Below, piece by piece: positions 12,231-25,951 of a stretch of DNA of 64,000 nucleotides. Within the stretch, counting starts at the first letter, position 1. Every line of letters begins with the position of its first letter. Source of the DNA: Kalaharituber pfeilii. Lineage: Eukaryota > Ascomycota > Pezizomycetes > Pezizales > Pezizaceae. Below the pieces are notes generated by a model, which was not told where the DNA came from, ran no database searches, and was given only the letters and a program-made list of their open reading frames with translations. The position numbers and the translations under genes were made by a program. The DNA is taken from contig WHUZ01000013.1 of the NCBI GenBank assembly GCA_015179045.1, forward strand, positions 806,001 through 870,000, in the 5' to 3' direction.

Positions 12231-13693
12231 GAATTTGTTTGCATTGTATCCTAATAGAGATGAATCTATGTTATTGGTACTAGTTACTGCTTTCAAAGTA
12301 GCGCGCAGTGAACTGAGCTATGCACAGATACATAATTATGATTTGATTTTCCCGCATGTTGCCAGCGGTTGGGTTTTTAGGCATGGGAGTGTACCACCGC
12401 AGCTTGTCAACAAAACATTACCCTGAACACGTTGCTGAATCTGGGACAATGTGATCCTATTATGCTTTGAATCTCTCAATATACAACCCGTCGAACCAAA
12501 CATTGCATTATACGGGTATAAGCCTCTATCTTCTTTATCCACATATATTTGCAAAAAATCCACTTCTACTACCTCTTGGTCAACAATAACTACTTAAGTA
12601 ACTTTATTACTATCATCTCGTTCGAACTCGTGTTGCTTCGTTACTAATAAAAGGATATCGACACTACAGCGTCATCCCAGAAAATTTTTTCTAAGTAAAA
12701 ATAAAAAATACAAACTCGTGGCCTGCACCTATTTGGCAACAATCGAAAGTAATTAGAAAAGTGCGCACTGGTACGCACAAGCAAGTGTACATACATTATG
12801 TATACATAAATAACCTTAAAGTATCGAAGTCGTACAAGTCGCGGCTGGAGGTCGATACTTGGCAATTAAACATTTATGTGTGGAAGATATCTGATCGTTC
12901 CATACTAGGGCGCCTTAAGCTGAGTTGGAAAAGGTACATATCATATCTGCAGGTTTGCTTACTTCGGCATAGGTAAAGAAGTCAACTTCTAGTTACAAGG
13001 TTTGTATTCCGCCACTCCTTGGATCCATGGGCACGTGTATATTTACTTACAGCGAGTATATACAGCCCGCTCGTCTAAAAAGTGAGGAGCCACATAAGTA
13101 CCTATATTTACATCTGAGTAGAGATATCAAGAACCAGAAAGAGAAGAGACGGGGAAGAGTAGAGATTCAATCCCTGCAACAGGTAAAAACAAGACCAGAT
13201 AATGATCTGAAACCCAGCTGGGTAGCACTGCCCTAGCCTATTTACAAGGAAAAAAATGTACACACGAGAAAGTGCCCAAAAATCCAAGCTGAGAAAATAA
13301 ATTAAGGAAAAGAAACTCAGTAGAGCTCGTTTTTGCCTATGATAGGTACTGACTGGAGCTGACCTCTATCCTATTCTCCAGCCAGAATATTGAGACGATC
13401 GTCGGCCTCCTCCTCCTCCTCCTCCCTCCTCCTCCTCCTCCTCCCTCCTCCTCCTCCTCCTCCCTCCTCCTCCTCCTCCTCCCTCCTCCTCCTCCTCCTC
13501 CTCCTCCTTCGGAATTCTAGATATCAATCGAGAAAAAGAAATGTATAAAAGAAAAAAAGGAATGACATTATGAAACAGGAGCCATCGAATGCAGAAAAAC
13601 CACCTGTGCCGTACAAACGAGAGAAAATCGAATCTCAAAAATATTTTTACCACCTCGAAAACGGCCCCTATCACTAATAACTCCTATCTTCCA
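12231..13693. other. Convergent intergenic region, no gene seen
   Basis: The WD40 gene (+) and the next gene (-) both end into this segment. It is AT-rich with only short spurious open frames, apart from the CTC minisatellite at 13406-13508. It probably holds the two 3' UTRs. Confidence 0.55.
13406..13508. repeat. CTC-rich minisatellite, 19-bp period
   Basis: A pure pyrimidine strand built of CTC triplets is interrupted by an extra C at 13424, 13443, 13462 and 13481, giving a strict 19-bp higher-order period. Polypurine/polypyrimidine mirror tracts like this can form triplex (H-) DNA. It lies about 190 bp beyond the stop codon of the minus-strand gene. Confidence 0.9.
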
Positions 13694-15148
13694 CTACACC
13701 CTCCCCATCCCTCTTCCCCTTCCCCTTCCTTCCTGCACCTCTCTCACAAATACCAACCCCGGTTCCTTTCCCCCCTCTGCCCCCCCACCGCCCTGCCTCG
13801 CCTTCTTCAGTAACCACTCAGCCACACTGATAATCTTCGCCCCGGCCCCCATATACCCGACTTCCTCCTCTCTCCACCCTTCATCCGCATGCTCAATTAT
13901 ATGTGTCAGTATCCTACCTTGCTCGTCGAATGTAAATATAAAGAGTCCCGTAAATCCGCCACCGGACTCAGACTTGTTAGCAGAGAAGATTGTGCCACCT
14001 GTTGCTCCTCCTTCCAATGTTTCTGCACCGGTACTGCCTTGGGAGGAGGTGGACCCGCCGGAAGAACCGACGCTAGAGGATTTGGTAGACACGCCGTGGA
14101 TGAAATTGTTGCTAGTGGGGAGTGTCCGCCACCGCACACGGAGCTCTTCGCCGTGCTCGCACGGCTTCACCACGCGCTCTGCGAGGATCTCGAGGCGCAC
14201 GCGGCCAGGAATCTGGCCCCATACAAACGGGCTAGTCCAGAGAGCCGTTTTGTATGCGACTCGGCCTCGAGCAGTGGGGAGGTGGGGGTGGGACGAGGGG
14301 AAGAGATGCAGGGTGATTTGTGGGGAAAGAAGTTCGGATGGAAGCGGGGATTGGAGAATTGTGGGGAGGGAGGACTGGAGAGTCCTGATTGCTAGGTGAT
14401 GGAAAGAAAGATGTTAGCTGGACGCTTCCACTCGAGAAGGGGGGAAACCAGCAAACGTACTTTTTCCAAGATTGACTGTTCGTTCATCAGGAGGCTCGTA
14501 ATCATTGTAAAGTGGCTTCCGGACATATGTCTCCGGTTTCTGATCGTTCGTCTCCTTTCCAGCCTGCTGCTCATCCCGCGTAGCTTCTCCCTCATTTTCT
14601 GGAGTCTTCTCCGCCTCGCTTCCTCCCTTCCCTTGTACTTTAACCTGTGTGCCCCTCATACTTTGTTTCAAGGAAGTTTCTGGCAATATTCCGTTAAACC
14701 CATCAAACGCCCTGTGATTCCCTACGAACCATCCCTCGTCCCAATTCTCACTTCTCTTAAGCCCCGCAAACGCAGCTGTACTATTTCTTTCCCCACATCC
14801 CCCCATGCCAACCCCCCCTGCATTCTCTGTCCCTGTTGCTCCTGATGTTCCCGAATGTGATGTTAAGGACGCTGCAGTCAGCGTTTCTGCACCCTCGGTC
14901 ATAATCGACCTCGCAGCATATGCTATAGCTCTATTCCCACCCTGTTCTTTCGTTCTCCCCGCTGCCACAAGCTTCCATCTCCCTCCACTACTATTCTCGC
15001 TGCTAATTCCCCGCCGTTGGTCTTGGACTTGTGCTCTTTTCGAGGCTGCTTTCGCTGTTCTCAGTACCGGTAGCGTCCCGCTGCCTGTTCCCATCATTCG
15101 GCAACGCAGGCAGACCGCAAAGACATCTCTGCTGATACCCCACTGCAT
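13694..15148 (-). CDS. Conserved fungal protein, probably mitochondrial
   Basis: Two exons on the minus strand, 15148-14461 and 14391-13694, give 461 aa. The intron is 69 bp (GTACGT donor, CACCTAG acceptor), and joining them restores one continuous frame. The N-terminus contains many Arg/Lys and few acidic residues (RDVFAVCLRCRMMG, then RTAKAASKRAQVQDQRR), as in a mitochondrial presequence. The conserved part follows the intron: TLHLFPSSHPHLPTARGRVA-type text, then YKTALWTSPFVWG, RLEILAERVV and LRVRWRTLP. Near the C-terminus is GLFIFTFDEQGRILTHIIEH. That last motif has the pattern of an NTF2-like cone-fold strand pair, but I infer this only from appearance. I recognise the architecture as recurring in filamentous ascomycete genomes as an uncharacterised protein, but I cannot name it. 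A Gly/Ser-rich loop separates the two conserved halves. Confidence 0.75.
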
Positions 15149-18231
<3,083 letters not shown>

Positions 18232-19112
18232 TTTGAATTACGATTAAGATGTGATTGATGTATTTGAGTCGTTACAGGAGACAAGGTGATAGTTGTTGCG
18301 TTGAAGAATAGATTTGGGGGGAACTGAAGAAAGAAAAGGGAGAGGGACGAGAAGAAAAGGGTAGGGAGCACGGACGCAGGCTGGGTGGTGAATAATGCTA
18401 CTAAGCACTCGTAGCGTTCGAGAACGACCAACGAATGGGTGAATGCGGTGTTGTTTTTTCCCAGTCACTGCAGGGGTTGTGGTGGGCTAGCGGGGGACGC
18501 TAAGGCAGATTTAGCCTGGGCTATGTCTTGGCACAGCAGCTTTGCTTGGCTTCCCAGCAGCGTCTCAATCCTTGCTACTGGTACGGTGGCATATCATATC
18601 ATAGTCTTTCTCCTCTCCTGGCTGCGAGCTGTCCTAGCACCGTGTGTGGGCGATCTGCTGGGGGAGACGTTAACGCGTTGGCAAGCAGTATGGTACTCTA
18701 CAGCACGCAGGGCCAGCACAGTCCAGGAGGCGTCGGCTGGCACTAGACGCCTCCCACGCGCCAAGCCAGCAGCACCAGCCAGGACGCGCCAATACCCCGA
18801 CATCGCATCTCATCCGTGCGGAGCTTGCAATGGAAAGCACTCTGGGCTGAATATGTCATATGAAGTAATGTTATTATGTTGCTTTGTATATCAGCGCGAT
18901 CGTGTAAACCGTGAATTGGGCATCTTTGACGTTCTATTAAGCACCTTTGTAGGGAACAATCCTGAGGCTCACATTAGCGACAGTCGGGCTTGTCAGGATT
19001 CCTCCACATTTTACAAAAGTTCCATACAAACCTCCAGGCACAGTCCAGCACGAAACAAGTACATTCCGCGCTTGTATCTGTATGCCTGCAGTACTGTTGG
19101 GATTCAAGAACA
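18232..19112. other. Divergent promoter region between alpha-tubulin and Pga1-like gene
   Basis: The flanking genes diverge. The half nearest alpha-tubulin (18240-18420 on the + strand) is purine-rich, which is pyrimidine-rich on the tubulin sense strand and typical of strong fungal promoters. A long open frame in 18439-19185 (+) has Cys/Ser-rich, unfamily-like content, so I take it as non-coding. Confidence 0.5.
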
Positions 19113-19936
19113 ATGCTTCTCCTGTCCTTGCTACTACCATCCTCTGCTCTTGAGCCATTCGCATATCGGTCAAGATTTCTGCTAGCCGTTTTTGTCACCA
19201 ACCTCTTCAGTTGTGCACTCGCGAACGTCGAGAAGCTTATCTTCATCCCTACCTCAACTGACTTCACTCCTCTCTCAGACGGCCCTCACGTTAAATTGGA
19301 CCTCAGACTGTCCCCAGCTTCACCGAGGCTATGGACATCGTTAAACACGTCATTCCCAGAATTTGCCAATACCAGAATAGGTGGTTTCGAGACATGGGTT
19401 GCTCTTGAAGGCCTGAATCCCGGCCAAAGATATGAGCTTCGAATATGCTGGGCTGCAATAGTGAGTCGACCAATGTATTCTATCTTCTAATTGGAGTACT
19501 TAGTGAATTGTGTTGCTAGTCCTCTTCGGATTTCACCCTCCGCCTTCACGCGCCAGCTGATGCTGCCCTTTCACTCTCGAAGCCGGCAGTCTCACTTTCC
19601 CGGGCGTTAATGTCGACAAAGGGGTTGACCGGGTACGTTCAAATATTGTCTAGGGCAGATTATTACACTCTCGATGAGAGCCGCAGTCAGCATCCTGACT
19701 CTGTTCATGTTGAACTTGGTAGGTTTATGTGCACCACGATACACCTAAGGCGAACAGAGCTAAGACTAGCACCAGTTCTTGATTCATATATCTTCAACAT
19801 TTTACCCAAGTCTCTCCTACAAATAGGAGTGGTAGTGGCTGGTGTGGCTCTCTGGGCCTGGTGGATAAGCCTGAAAATCTATCTTTGGATATCGTCCATT
19901 ATGGCCCCACCGGTTTCCAAACCGAAAGTGAGTTGA
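19113..19936 (+). CDS. Pga1-like GPI-mannosyltransferase II cofactor
   Basis: Pga1 is an ER membrane protein that partners Gpi18 in adding the second mannose of GPI anchors. Likely exons are 19113-19460, 19520-19718 and 19776-19936, giving 235 aa. The N-terminus is a signal-peptide-like hydrophobic stretch (MLLLSLLLPSSALEP and FLLAVFVTNLFSCALA), followed by the family-style NVEKLIFIPTS, a lumenal domain with LEGLNPGQRYELRICWAA, and a C-terminal membrane span (IGVVVAGVALWAWWISLKIY) with a short basic tail. The match to Pga1 is by pattern and is moderately secure. The second intron (57 bp, GTAGGT...CCAG) is frame-neutral and contains no stop, so it may be retained. A GTGAGT donor sits exactly before the last two codons, so the true C-terminus may lie in one more tiny exon (candidate acceptor near 19996). 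An upstream in-frame ATG at 18990 would add 41 unlikely residues. Confidence 0.7.
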
Positions 19937-20760
19937 GGTGTTCATCAAGAAGCGAGTAGCCATAGCATTTGTGAATTTTATCTCTACACTTATCAGTCTA
20001 CATGATTTACGAAATTGTCCATGGCGGACAAAAGAATACACATACGAAAGTCCTGATGAATTGAATTGTAGGAAGCGTAGAGATACCGTATAAGAGTACC
20101 AATGAATAGGTCATTCTGTGTGGAGCTTTTCATTGTCTTGATCCTTGAGGTTTCGTACAATCCGATTAATTTTAAGAACTACCCCATAAGATATGCATAC
20201 CAACACCCTTTTTCTTGCCAACCTGACTACCCTTTCAGTCTCTATCCGGATCATTCTTAGATGTTAGAGGTATTCAAAGTTCGAAGCTCCACGAAATACA
20301 ACTACGATTTCTGCAGGCTACATATATAATGAACTTTGAATCCCGTATAAAAGTGGTCATACAGAGCTGCCATAGAAAGCCACGTAATTGGACTGGCATA
20401 TAAGGTCAACATTGGTGTATATATGCTCTTGGCATGCATCATCCCTGACAAAGCCCATTACCATCTTAGGAATTAACGTTCTCAGTTTCTCTCACCTCCC
20501 CTCATTGAACTCAACCCTCACATAGTCTAGAGCCTCATAAACATCTGAGAACATCCAATAGCACTTCTAGAAGAAGAGGTTTCACCACCTAATCGATGTA
20601 ATGCAACTGCAAGCTGTTTGGCTTCTGATTCTTGTTTCATACGGGCGTTAGCGTGGAAAACTGAGATCCTGTATTCTCTCAACCAAATATGCAAAACCTA
20701 CTCTGGCAATCCTCACAAAGTGTATGAACCTGCAATCTGGGACATTTTGGGAGTATCTCG
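19937..20760. other. Convergent intergenic region, no gene seen
   Basis: It lies between the 3' end of the Pga1-like gene and the 3' end of the minus-strand pseudogene. It is AT-rich, with no open frame above about 70 codons and no recognisable RNA gene. Confidence 0.5.
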
Positions 20761-21237
20761 TTAATAAGCTCTATACTCTTTGATATTCTTGCCCATGCTG
20801 CAAGATATCTTGTCTCTAGAAGCATCAAGATGATCTCTAGCAATTTTCGATTTTTCATATAAGGAATTTACTTCATTTTCATCATCGTCTTCAGATCCTG
20901 TAGAATCTATGGAACTGCTGCTGGTTGGGAGAGTTTGACTCGTAAGTGTTACATTCAAATTTTTCAAGTCGTACTCCTCCAGTTTAAGTTCATCTTCAAT
21001 CTATAAGAGCCCGTCTTCCAGGCATTCCCACAGATGCTGCTCCTCATCCATAGCATTTGGCAAAGCGTTCGACAGCTCATCATGTTCAATTGACTCCATT
21101 TCTCTAGTATGGTCACGGAAATATCAAGCAAGCAGCCTCCAGTTCCCACTCACGAGAAATCTCTTGATAAAACGCTGAGGGTTGATCTCGGTAGGCAGTT
21201 CACAATTAAGTGCAGATCGTCCTGGCATTGAGTTCAT
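20761..21237 (-). pseudogene. Broken small gene with two in-frame stops
   Basis: Read from an ATG at 21237 to a TAA at 20761, one minus-strand frame spans exactly 159 codons and looks like real protein apart from a TGA at codon 38 (21126-21124) and a TAG at codon 79 (21003-21001). Protein-like text includes PTEINPQRFIKRFL, YFRDHTREMESIEHDELSNA, MDEEQHLWECLEDGLL, IEDELKLEEYDLKNLN and a Ser/acid-rich linker before KSKIARDHLDASRDKIS. It looks like a small helical, acidic protein. I do not recognise the family. Both stops are one C-to-T change from a sense codon (CGA or CAG). A GTGAGT donor just before the first stop could remove it by splicing, using an in-frame GAG acceptor, but no plausible intron removes the second. 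No frameshift is present, so decay looks recent. Confidence 0.5.
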
Positions 21238-22655
21238 CTTTACTTAATAATCCGCCAACTGTCCTGCTGAACACCTCTCATCCGTGTCAAGCATGGGTAA
21301 TGGATAAGTTTCGCAGTGCTATTCCGTTGCATGGAGTCATATGATGTGCATATGCGTTGAGCTACGACGGGGGCTGAAACATAGAAAAGGCATAGAAATA
21401 CGACCAGAACTGTTTATACGGTCATATTTTTTAATGTATACTTCTCATCGAAGTTCGGTTTGTGTGGTGAAAAGTCTTCTATACGATTTATAAGAACCGT
21501 AGCTGCGAATATTGATATCCTTGCAATTGGTTAGTATTTTCTAACGATGCAGCTAGGTCTGGTTACGAGACTAGCTTCAGGTGCATTGCTCTGTTCACCA
21601 AGCACCGTTAGTCGTCGTCAGGTAATCGTGTGTGATCTGATGACGACGCCCATGAGCCATGACCCTGTTGACGGCCAGTAGGTACGGCGCCTTGGCATCA
21701 TTGAGGATCATGCCAACACAAAGGACACCTAACCCTGACCGATTTTGTTGCTGCAAGTGTCTTTTGGTTGCGCCAACTTGGGGCGCGAAGTATGATAAAT
21801 CTTGTTAGGCTTGACAGGGCCCTGGCCGCATATCGACAAGCGTGTTAATCCTCGCGGGCTGGCTTCGTGTTGAGAAGTAATTCCGCTGGCGGTTAAAAGA
21901 CAGCTCTGCGTGCGGTTGCAAATGTGTCTGACGTCCTGTTCATTTTTTTCTCGAGCTTCCTTTTTGCCACATAAGTCCCGCGCCGCTGTTTGACCCATTC
22001 TCGCCGCCGCTGCTGCCTCAGCACTCGTCAAACACATTCTCCCCAGTCATCTTCCGCCTCTGATCGGCTCCAGGCGGCCTGCACACCAGCCACTGATATC
22101 AACAAGCCTGGCGTCAACCACTCAGCGCTCTTCCCTCCCTCGTCCCACTCAGGTCTTTGCTTGCAAGAGCACAGGGCGCTAGCCTCTTTCCCAGAGGCAA
22201 ACCAACGGATACTTAGCAGTAGCGTGCATGTAAACGAGCCTCCGCAGCTTCTCTTTCACCTGAAAACCTCCCCACCATCTATCCATCCATCCACTGACTG
22301 TAACGACACTGAACACATCCTTGTACCTTTTTCCTCCAATTCCCCCGTTCAACCAACGGCCGCCTAGCCGACGCTGCTGAGCGCAACGCCTAACTAGAAA
22401 ATCCTCGACACACAACATAAGAGAGAAACAACAAAAAAAAAAAGAAAGAAAATCGTGCAAGAAAAGAAAATAAAAAAGAACAAAGATAACGATAAAGGAT
22501 TTCAGCCACTAGATTACGACCCGACGAAGAAATCATACTCGCTATTTCCTTCACAAGCCCCTATCAACTGGGTCCCCACGCTCGACAGCCGAAAACAAAA
22601 AAATAACAATAATAAAGCAGACAACAAGCATTACGACCTAGAATTCGAGAACAAA
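21238..22655. promoter_or_regulatory. Upstream region and 5' leader of H2A.Z
   Basis: It lies between the divergently oriented pseudogene and H2A.Z. The last 250 bases before the H2A.Z ATG are A-rich and pyrimidine-poor (AAAGAAAGAAAAT type). The stretch at 22010-22360 is C-rich and likely contains the promoter and transcription start. A 17-bp sequence at 21557-21573 matches the end of the palindromic element at 40977. Open frames here have no family signature. Confidence 0.4.
21557..21573. repeat. 17-bp match to the terminus of the 40977 palindrome
   Basis: GTCTGGTTACGAGACTA here is the exact reverse complement of 40978-40994, the terminal inverted repeat of the MITE-like palindrome. It could be the remaining end of a related element. 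A single 17-mer match between two places in 64 kb could also be chance (about one in four). No second end was found nearby. Confidence 0.35.
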
Positions 22656-23672
22656 ATGTCAGGCGGAAAGGGCAAGTCACACGGCGGAAAGGCAAGGCCG
22701 AAAGCTGGTGAGGGAAGGACGCAAATAAGTCACAGTGCAAAAGCAGGACTACAGGTTAGTTTTACTTTTTCCCACGCTGTATTTTGTTATCTCCAATCCT
22801 CTTTTACTTCGCTGGTAGCATGAGACCTACCGGAGATGAAAAGTTTTCTGCTTTTCTCTCTCGTTTTTTTTGTATTTTCGGCGGGAGGTTTTCACGGCAG
22901 CAATCGGTACGGAAGGCAATTGGCTCCATATCCTGAATGGCAGGCTTGAGTACGACAATCACTCGACTGGTCACTATTTGCGACTTGAATTGATACACTG
23001 AAACGACATGCAGGGGCCGACAATCGACATTTTTTCAGCCAGACGCCGACCGCAAGGATAATGTCCCCAATTGTGCAATAGAAGGAATCAAAGGATATCG
23101 AGTGCAAAACATACAATCCCTTTTGGCCACGTACAAATTACCTTTACTTTTGAAGAAAGAGGACGGATGCGTAATCAGTGGCGGAGGACGAGGATAGCTG
23201 GATGGCTACATTACATTTTTTTACACATGATCATAACGTTTACAAGTTAACTAACATTTCCCCTCAAAATCCAGTTCCCATGCGGCCGTGTGAAGCGTTT
23301 CCTCAAGAACAATACCCAAAACAAAATGCGTGTAGGCGCCAAAGGTAACTCCCCTCATTCTCCTTATCACACCCCATGCTAACTTCGCTGCCAGCTGCTG
23401 TCTACGTCACCGCCGTCCTCGAATACCTCACCGCCGAAGTTCTCGAGCTCGCCGGTAACGCCGCCAAGGACCTGAAAGTAAAACGCATCACGCCGAGACA
23501 CCTACAGCTTGCGATACGTGGCGACGAGGAGCTGGATACGCTGATTAGGGCGACAATTGCGTTTGGTGGCGTGTTGCCACATATCAATAGGGCACTGCTG
23601 TTGAAAGTAGAGAAGAAGAAGGCGTCAGCAGCAGCGCAGCAGGGTACAGGGGGTGGAGCGGGGGCGAAGTAA
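22656..23672 (+). CDS. htz1: Histone variant H2A.Z
   Basis: H2A.Z replaces H2A in promoter-flanking nucleosomes and is deposited by SWR1. Three exons, 22656-22754, 23275-23344 and 23395-23672, give 148 aa. The variant is identified by the N-tail [54 protein letters not shown], and especially [20 protein letters not shown] followed by [20 protein letters not shown], the H2A.Z loop and M6 acidic-patch extension. Canonical H2A would have the NDEELNKLL and VTIAQGGVLP forms. The first intron is 520 bp, long for this region, with a GTTAGT donor and ACTAAC branch site; the second is 50 bp. The C-tail after the core is Ala/Gly-rich ([18 protein letters not shown]). Codons upstream of the ATG are open in frame, but MSGGKGK is the conserved start. 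Confidence 0.96.
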
Positions 23673-25951
23673 GCGGTAAACGGAATGGAAGCTCAGATGG
23701 ATGAACGAATGAACAGAAAACTTAGTTATGGGTTATATGGAGTGAAAGGTGGATATTGAGTGGGCTGGCAAGAATGTTACAGAACATGAACACTGGCGAA
23801 AAGCAGCAAAAGAGGTTAAGACTATTGAGCAAGTGAGTGAGACAGAGGGCTATTTTATTTCAATTACCTTTTGCTGTTATCTGCTGCAAAAAGAAGTTTG
23901 GATAAGGACGTGATCGGAAGCATGATATGTTCGCTTGAAGCGACATTCATTGCTCACAAGAAAGAATCGGGAAATAGAGAAGGAATTAGAGCCTGGATCG
24001 TTATAAGTCACAGCCTCCTCTGACTGTATAGCATGCGGCCCTCTTTCTACGCTTTCTCCTTTACCCATAATTACCCTCCACTAAATTATTTAAATGTTCG
24101 AACAAACCTTGCAGAAAGAATAATAAATTGTTTCGACTTGCTTCTTGCCATGACTCTCGGACGCGCTTTTCACTCCAATTTGTTTATGTTTTCTGTCTCT
24201 TTCAGCCATCTAGCCTTACCTGTGAGTTTTTTTTTTTTTTTTTTTCCCCTCCTCTCTTCCCAATTTCTTTGTCTAGCTTTCCCTCCTTTCTATTCTTGGA
24301 AGTAATATCGTAGGTTATGTTCTTTTTTGCTATGGTTTCTGAGATTTTTGAATGAGGGGCTTTCTCAACTCTTCTCTCTCTTGCTTTGCCTCTTGATGAA
24401 CTTATTTTATTCTGTTTTTTTTTTTTTTTTCCCTCCTGCGTTTTGGTATATACCGCTTCTGGACGGGGAGATGTAGAAGGAGGAACTGTAGGATGCGAAA
24501 GGAAGGGGGTTGGATATATATGTATATGTATGTGTATGTTTAGGAATGAAATACGAATTATAGCTTTGTATGATGGCTCTTTTTATTCCTTCCTCTTTCT
24601 TATTGCTTCTGCTCCTCTTCGTTCATCATTTCGTAATGAATAAGTAGTACCTGGCTGTAAGTTTTATGAGCCCCGTATATTGCCCTGGGTCGTGTGAGTG
24701 GTGTGTGAAGCTGGAAGGGTGGGTGGGGAGAAGGGGTAGTTGATATTTGTTTGTGGGATATGGGCCAATAGTCTGATGCAGGGCCGGTTGGGATGGTGAA
24801 GGAAGGTAGGAAATGGGAAATGGAAGTTAGAGGTCTCATAGGAAATAGCTTAGCAGAGGGTAACACTTCCCTCTGCATTAAGTGCTTAAAACATTACCGA
24901 AGGTTACCTACCTGTCTTGTCTCTACAAATCCTGTACCCCCCGTCCCATTCCATCTTGTCCTATTGTTGTTAATTGTCGACAGTTTACAAATTATTCCAT
25001 ATATCCGTCTCGTGAAAAGGAGCTGCAAGAGGTTTTCAGTGTATACAAAAAAAATCGTGCAATTTTACATATATATCTACTCGTCTCTAATTTTAGCAGA
25101 CAACGATACTACCAGTATATACACTTTAAGCCCCCCGTGCACAGGCCAAAACGGAACTTGATTAAATGCTATTATTCCTCCTTCCTCCCACCATATGCCC
25201 CGGCGCTCTTGGTGCCATAAAATGCTTTTACTTCATATGCAAAAAAGAATAAAAAAAAAAGAAAGTACAGATATGCTATACATGCTATTTACCGCGAGAA
25301 TCTCCGTATGTTCACGGTCATGGAGGTTCTCTTCTCTCTTAACACGCCCATCATGATCATCGCCCAAGTGGTGACGCCGGAAATGGTATTTGGTAAAGCG
25401 CGCGTCGCCCCGTCATCAACTTAAAAAATACTCCACAATCCCGTCTCCGTGTCTCCATTTCTCATGCGACTCATGGCCTTTGAAGGCGCTTCTCACGCTT
25501 TCCAATCTTGTATCTATCCTTACCACCTCCTCCCAAACAAATTCTCACCCCCTCTCCCTGCGCCACCAACTCCGCTTCCCCCAGCCCTCCCTGCACGACC
25601 AACTCCACTTCCTCCTGTCCTCCCCGCACCATCGTTGGCTTCTTTACCTCCACTCCCATCCCCAGTCCCGGACTCAGCCCCTGCAAAAGCAGTCACTCCT
25701 ACAAAGGTATAGTCATGCCGCAAGATTAGCATACCCTTACAAAATATAATAAACATGGTAAGCCGGGTGTAAGATTGGTGAATGGAATCGAGCATGTTGC
25801 CTCTCACTGTTTCGATGAAAAGAATAATAATTCGTAGAACAACCGAACAAAAATAACTTGGGGGTATAAATAACAGGAACAAGAAATGCAACAAATCCAA
25901 AATGCTGGAATTGAAAACTCAAGCGTCCATCATATCATTGCCCATCGTCTA
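23673..25951. other. Convergent intergenic region, no gene seen
   Basis: It lies between the 3' ends of H2A.Z (+) and the unknown minus-strand gene. It is T-rich, with poly-T runs near 24228-24245 and 24414-24430. Open frames at 25390-25750 are Pro/Ser low-complexity text from C-rich DNA on one strand. No convincing gene or RNA is visible in this 2.3 kb. Confidence 0.5.

Noticed and set aside
18439..19185. 248-codon + strand open frame upstream of the Pga1-like gene
   Set aside because: Composition is erratic (Cys, Trp and Arg scattered), it overlaps the signal-peptide exon of the Pga1-like gene in another frame, and no motif is recognisable.
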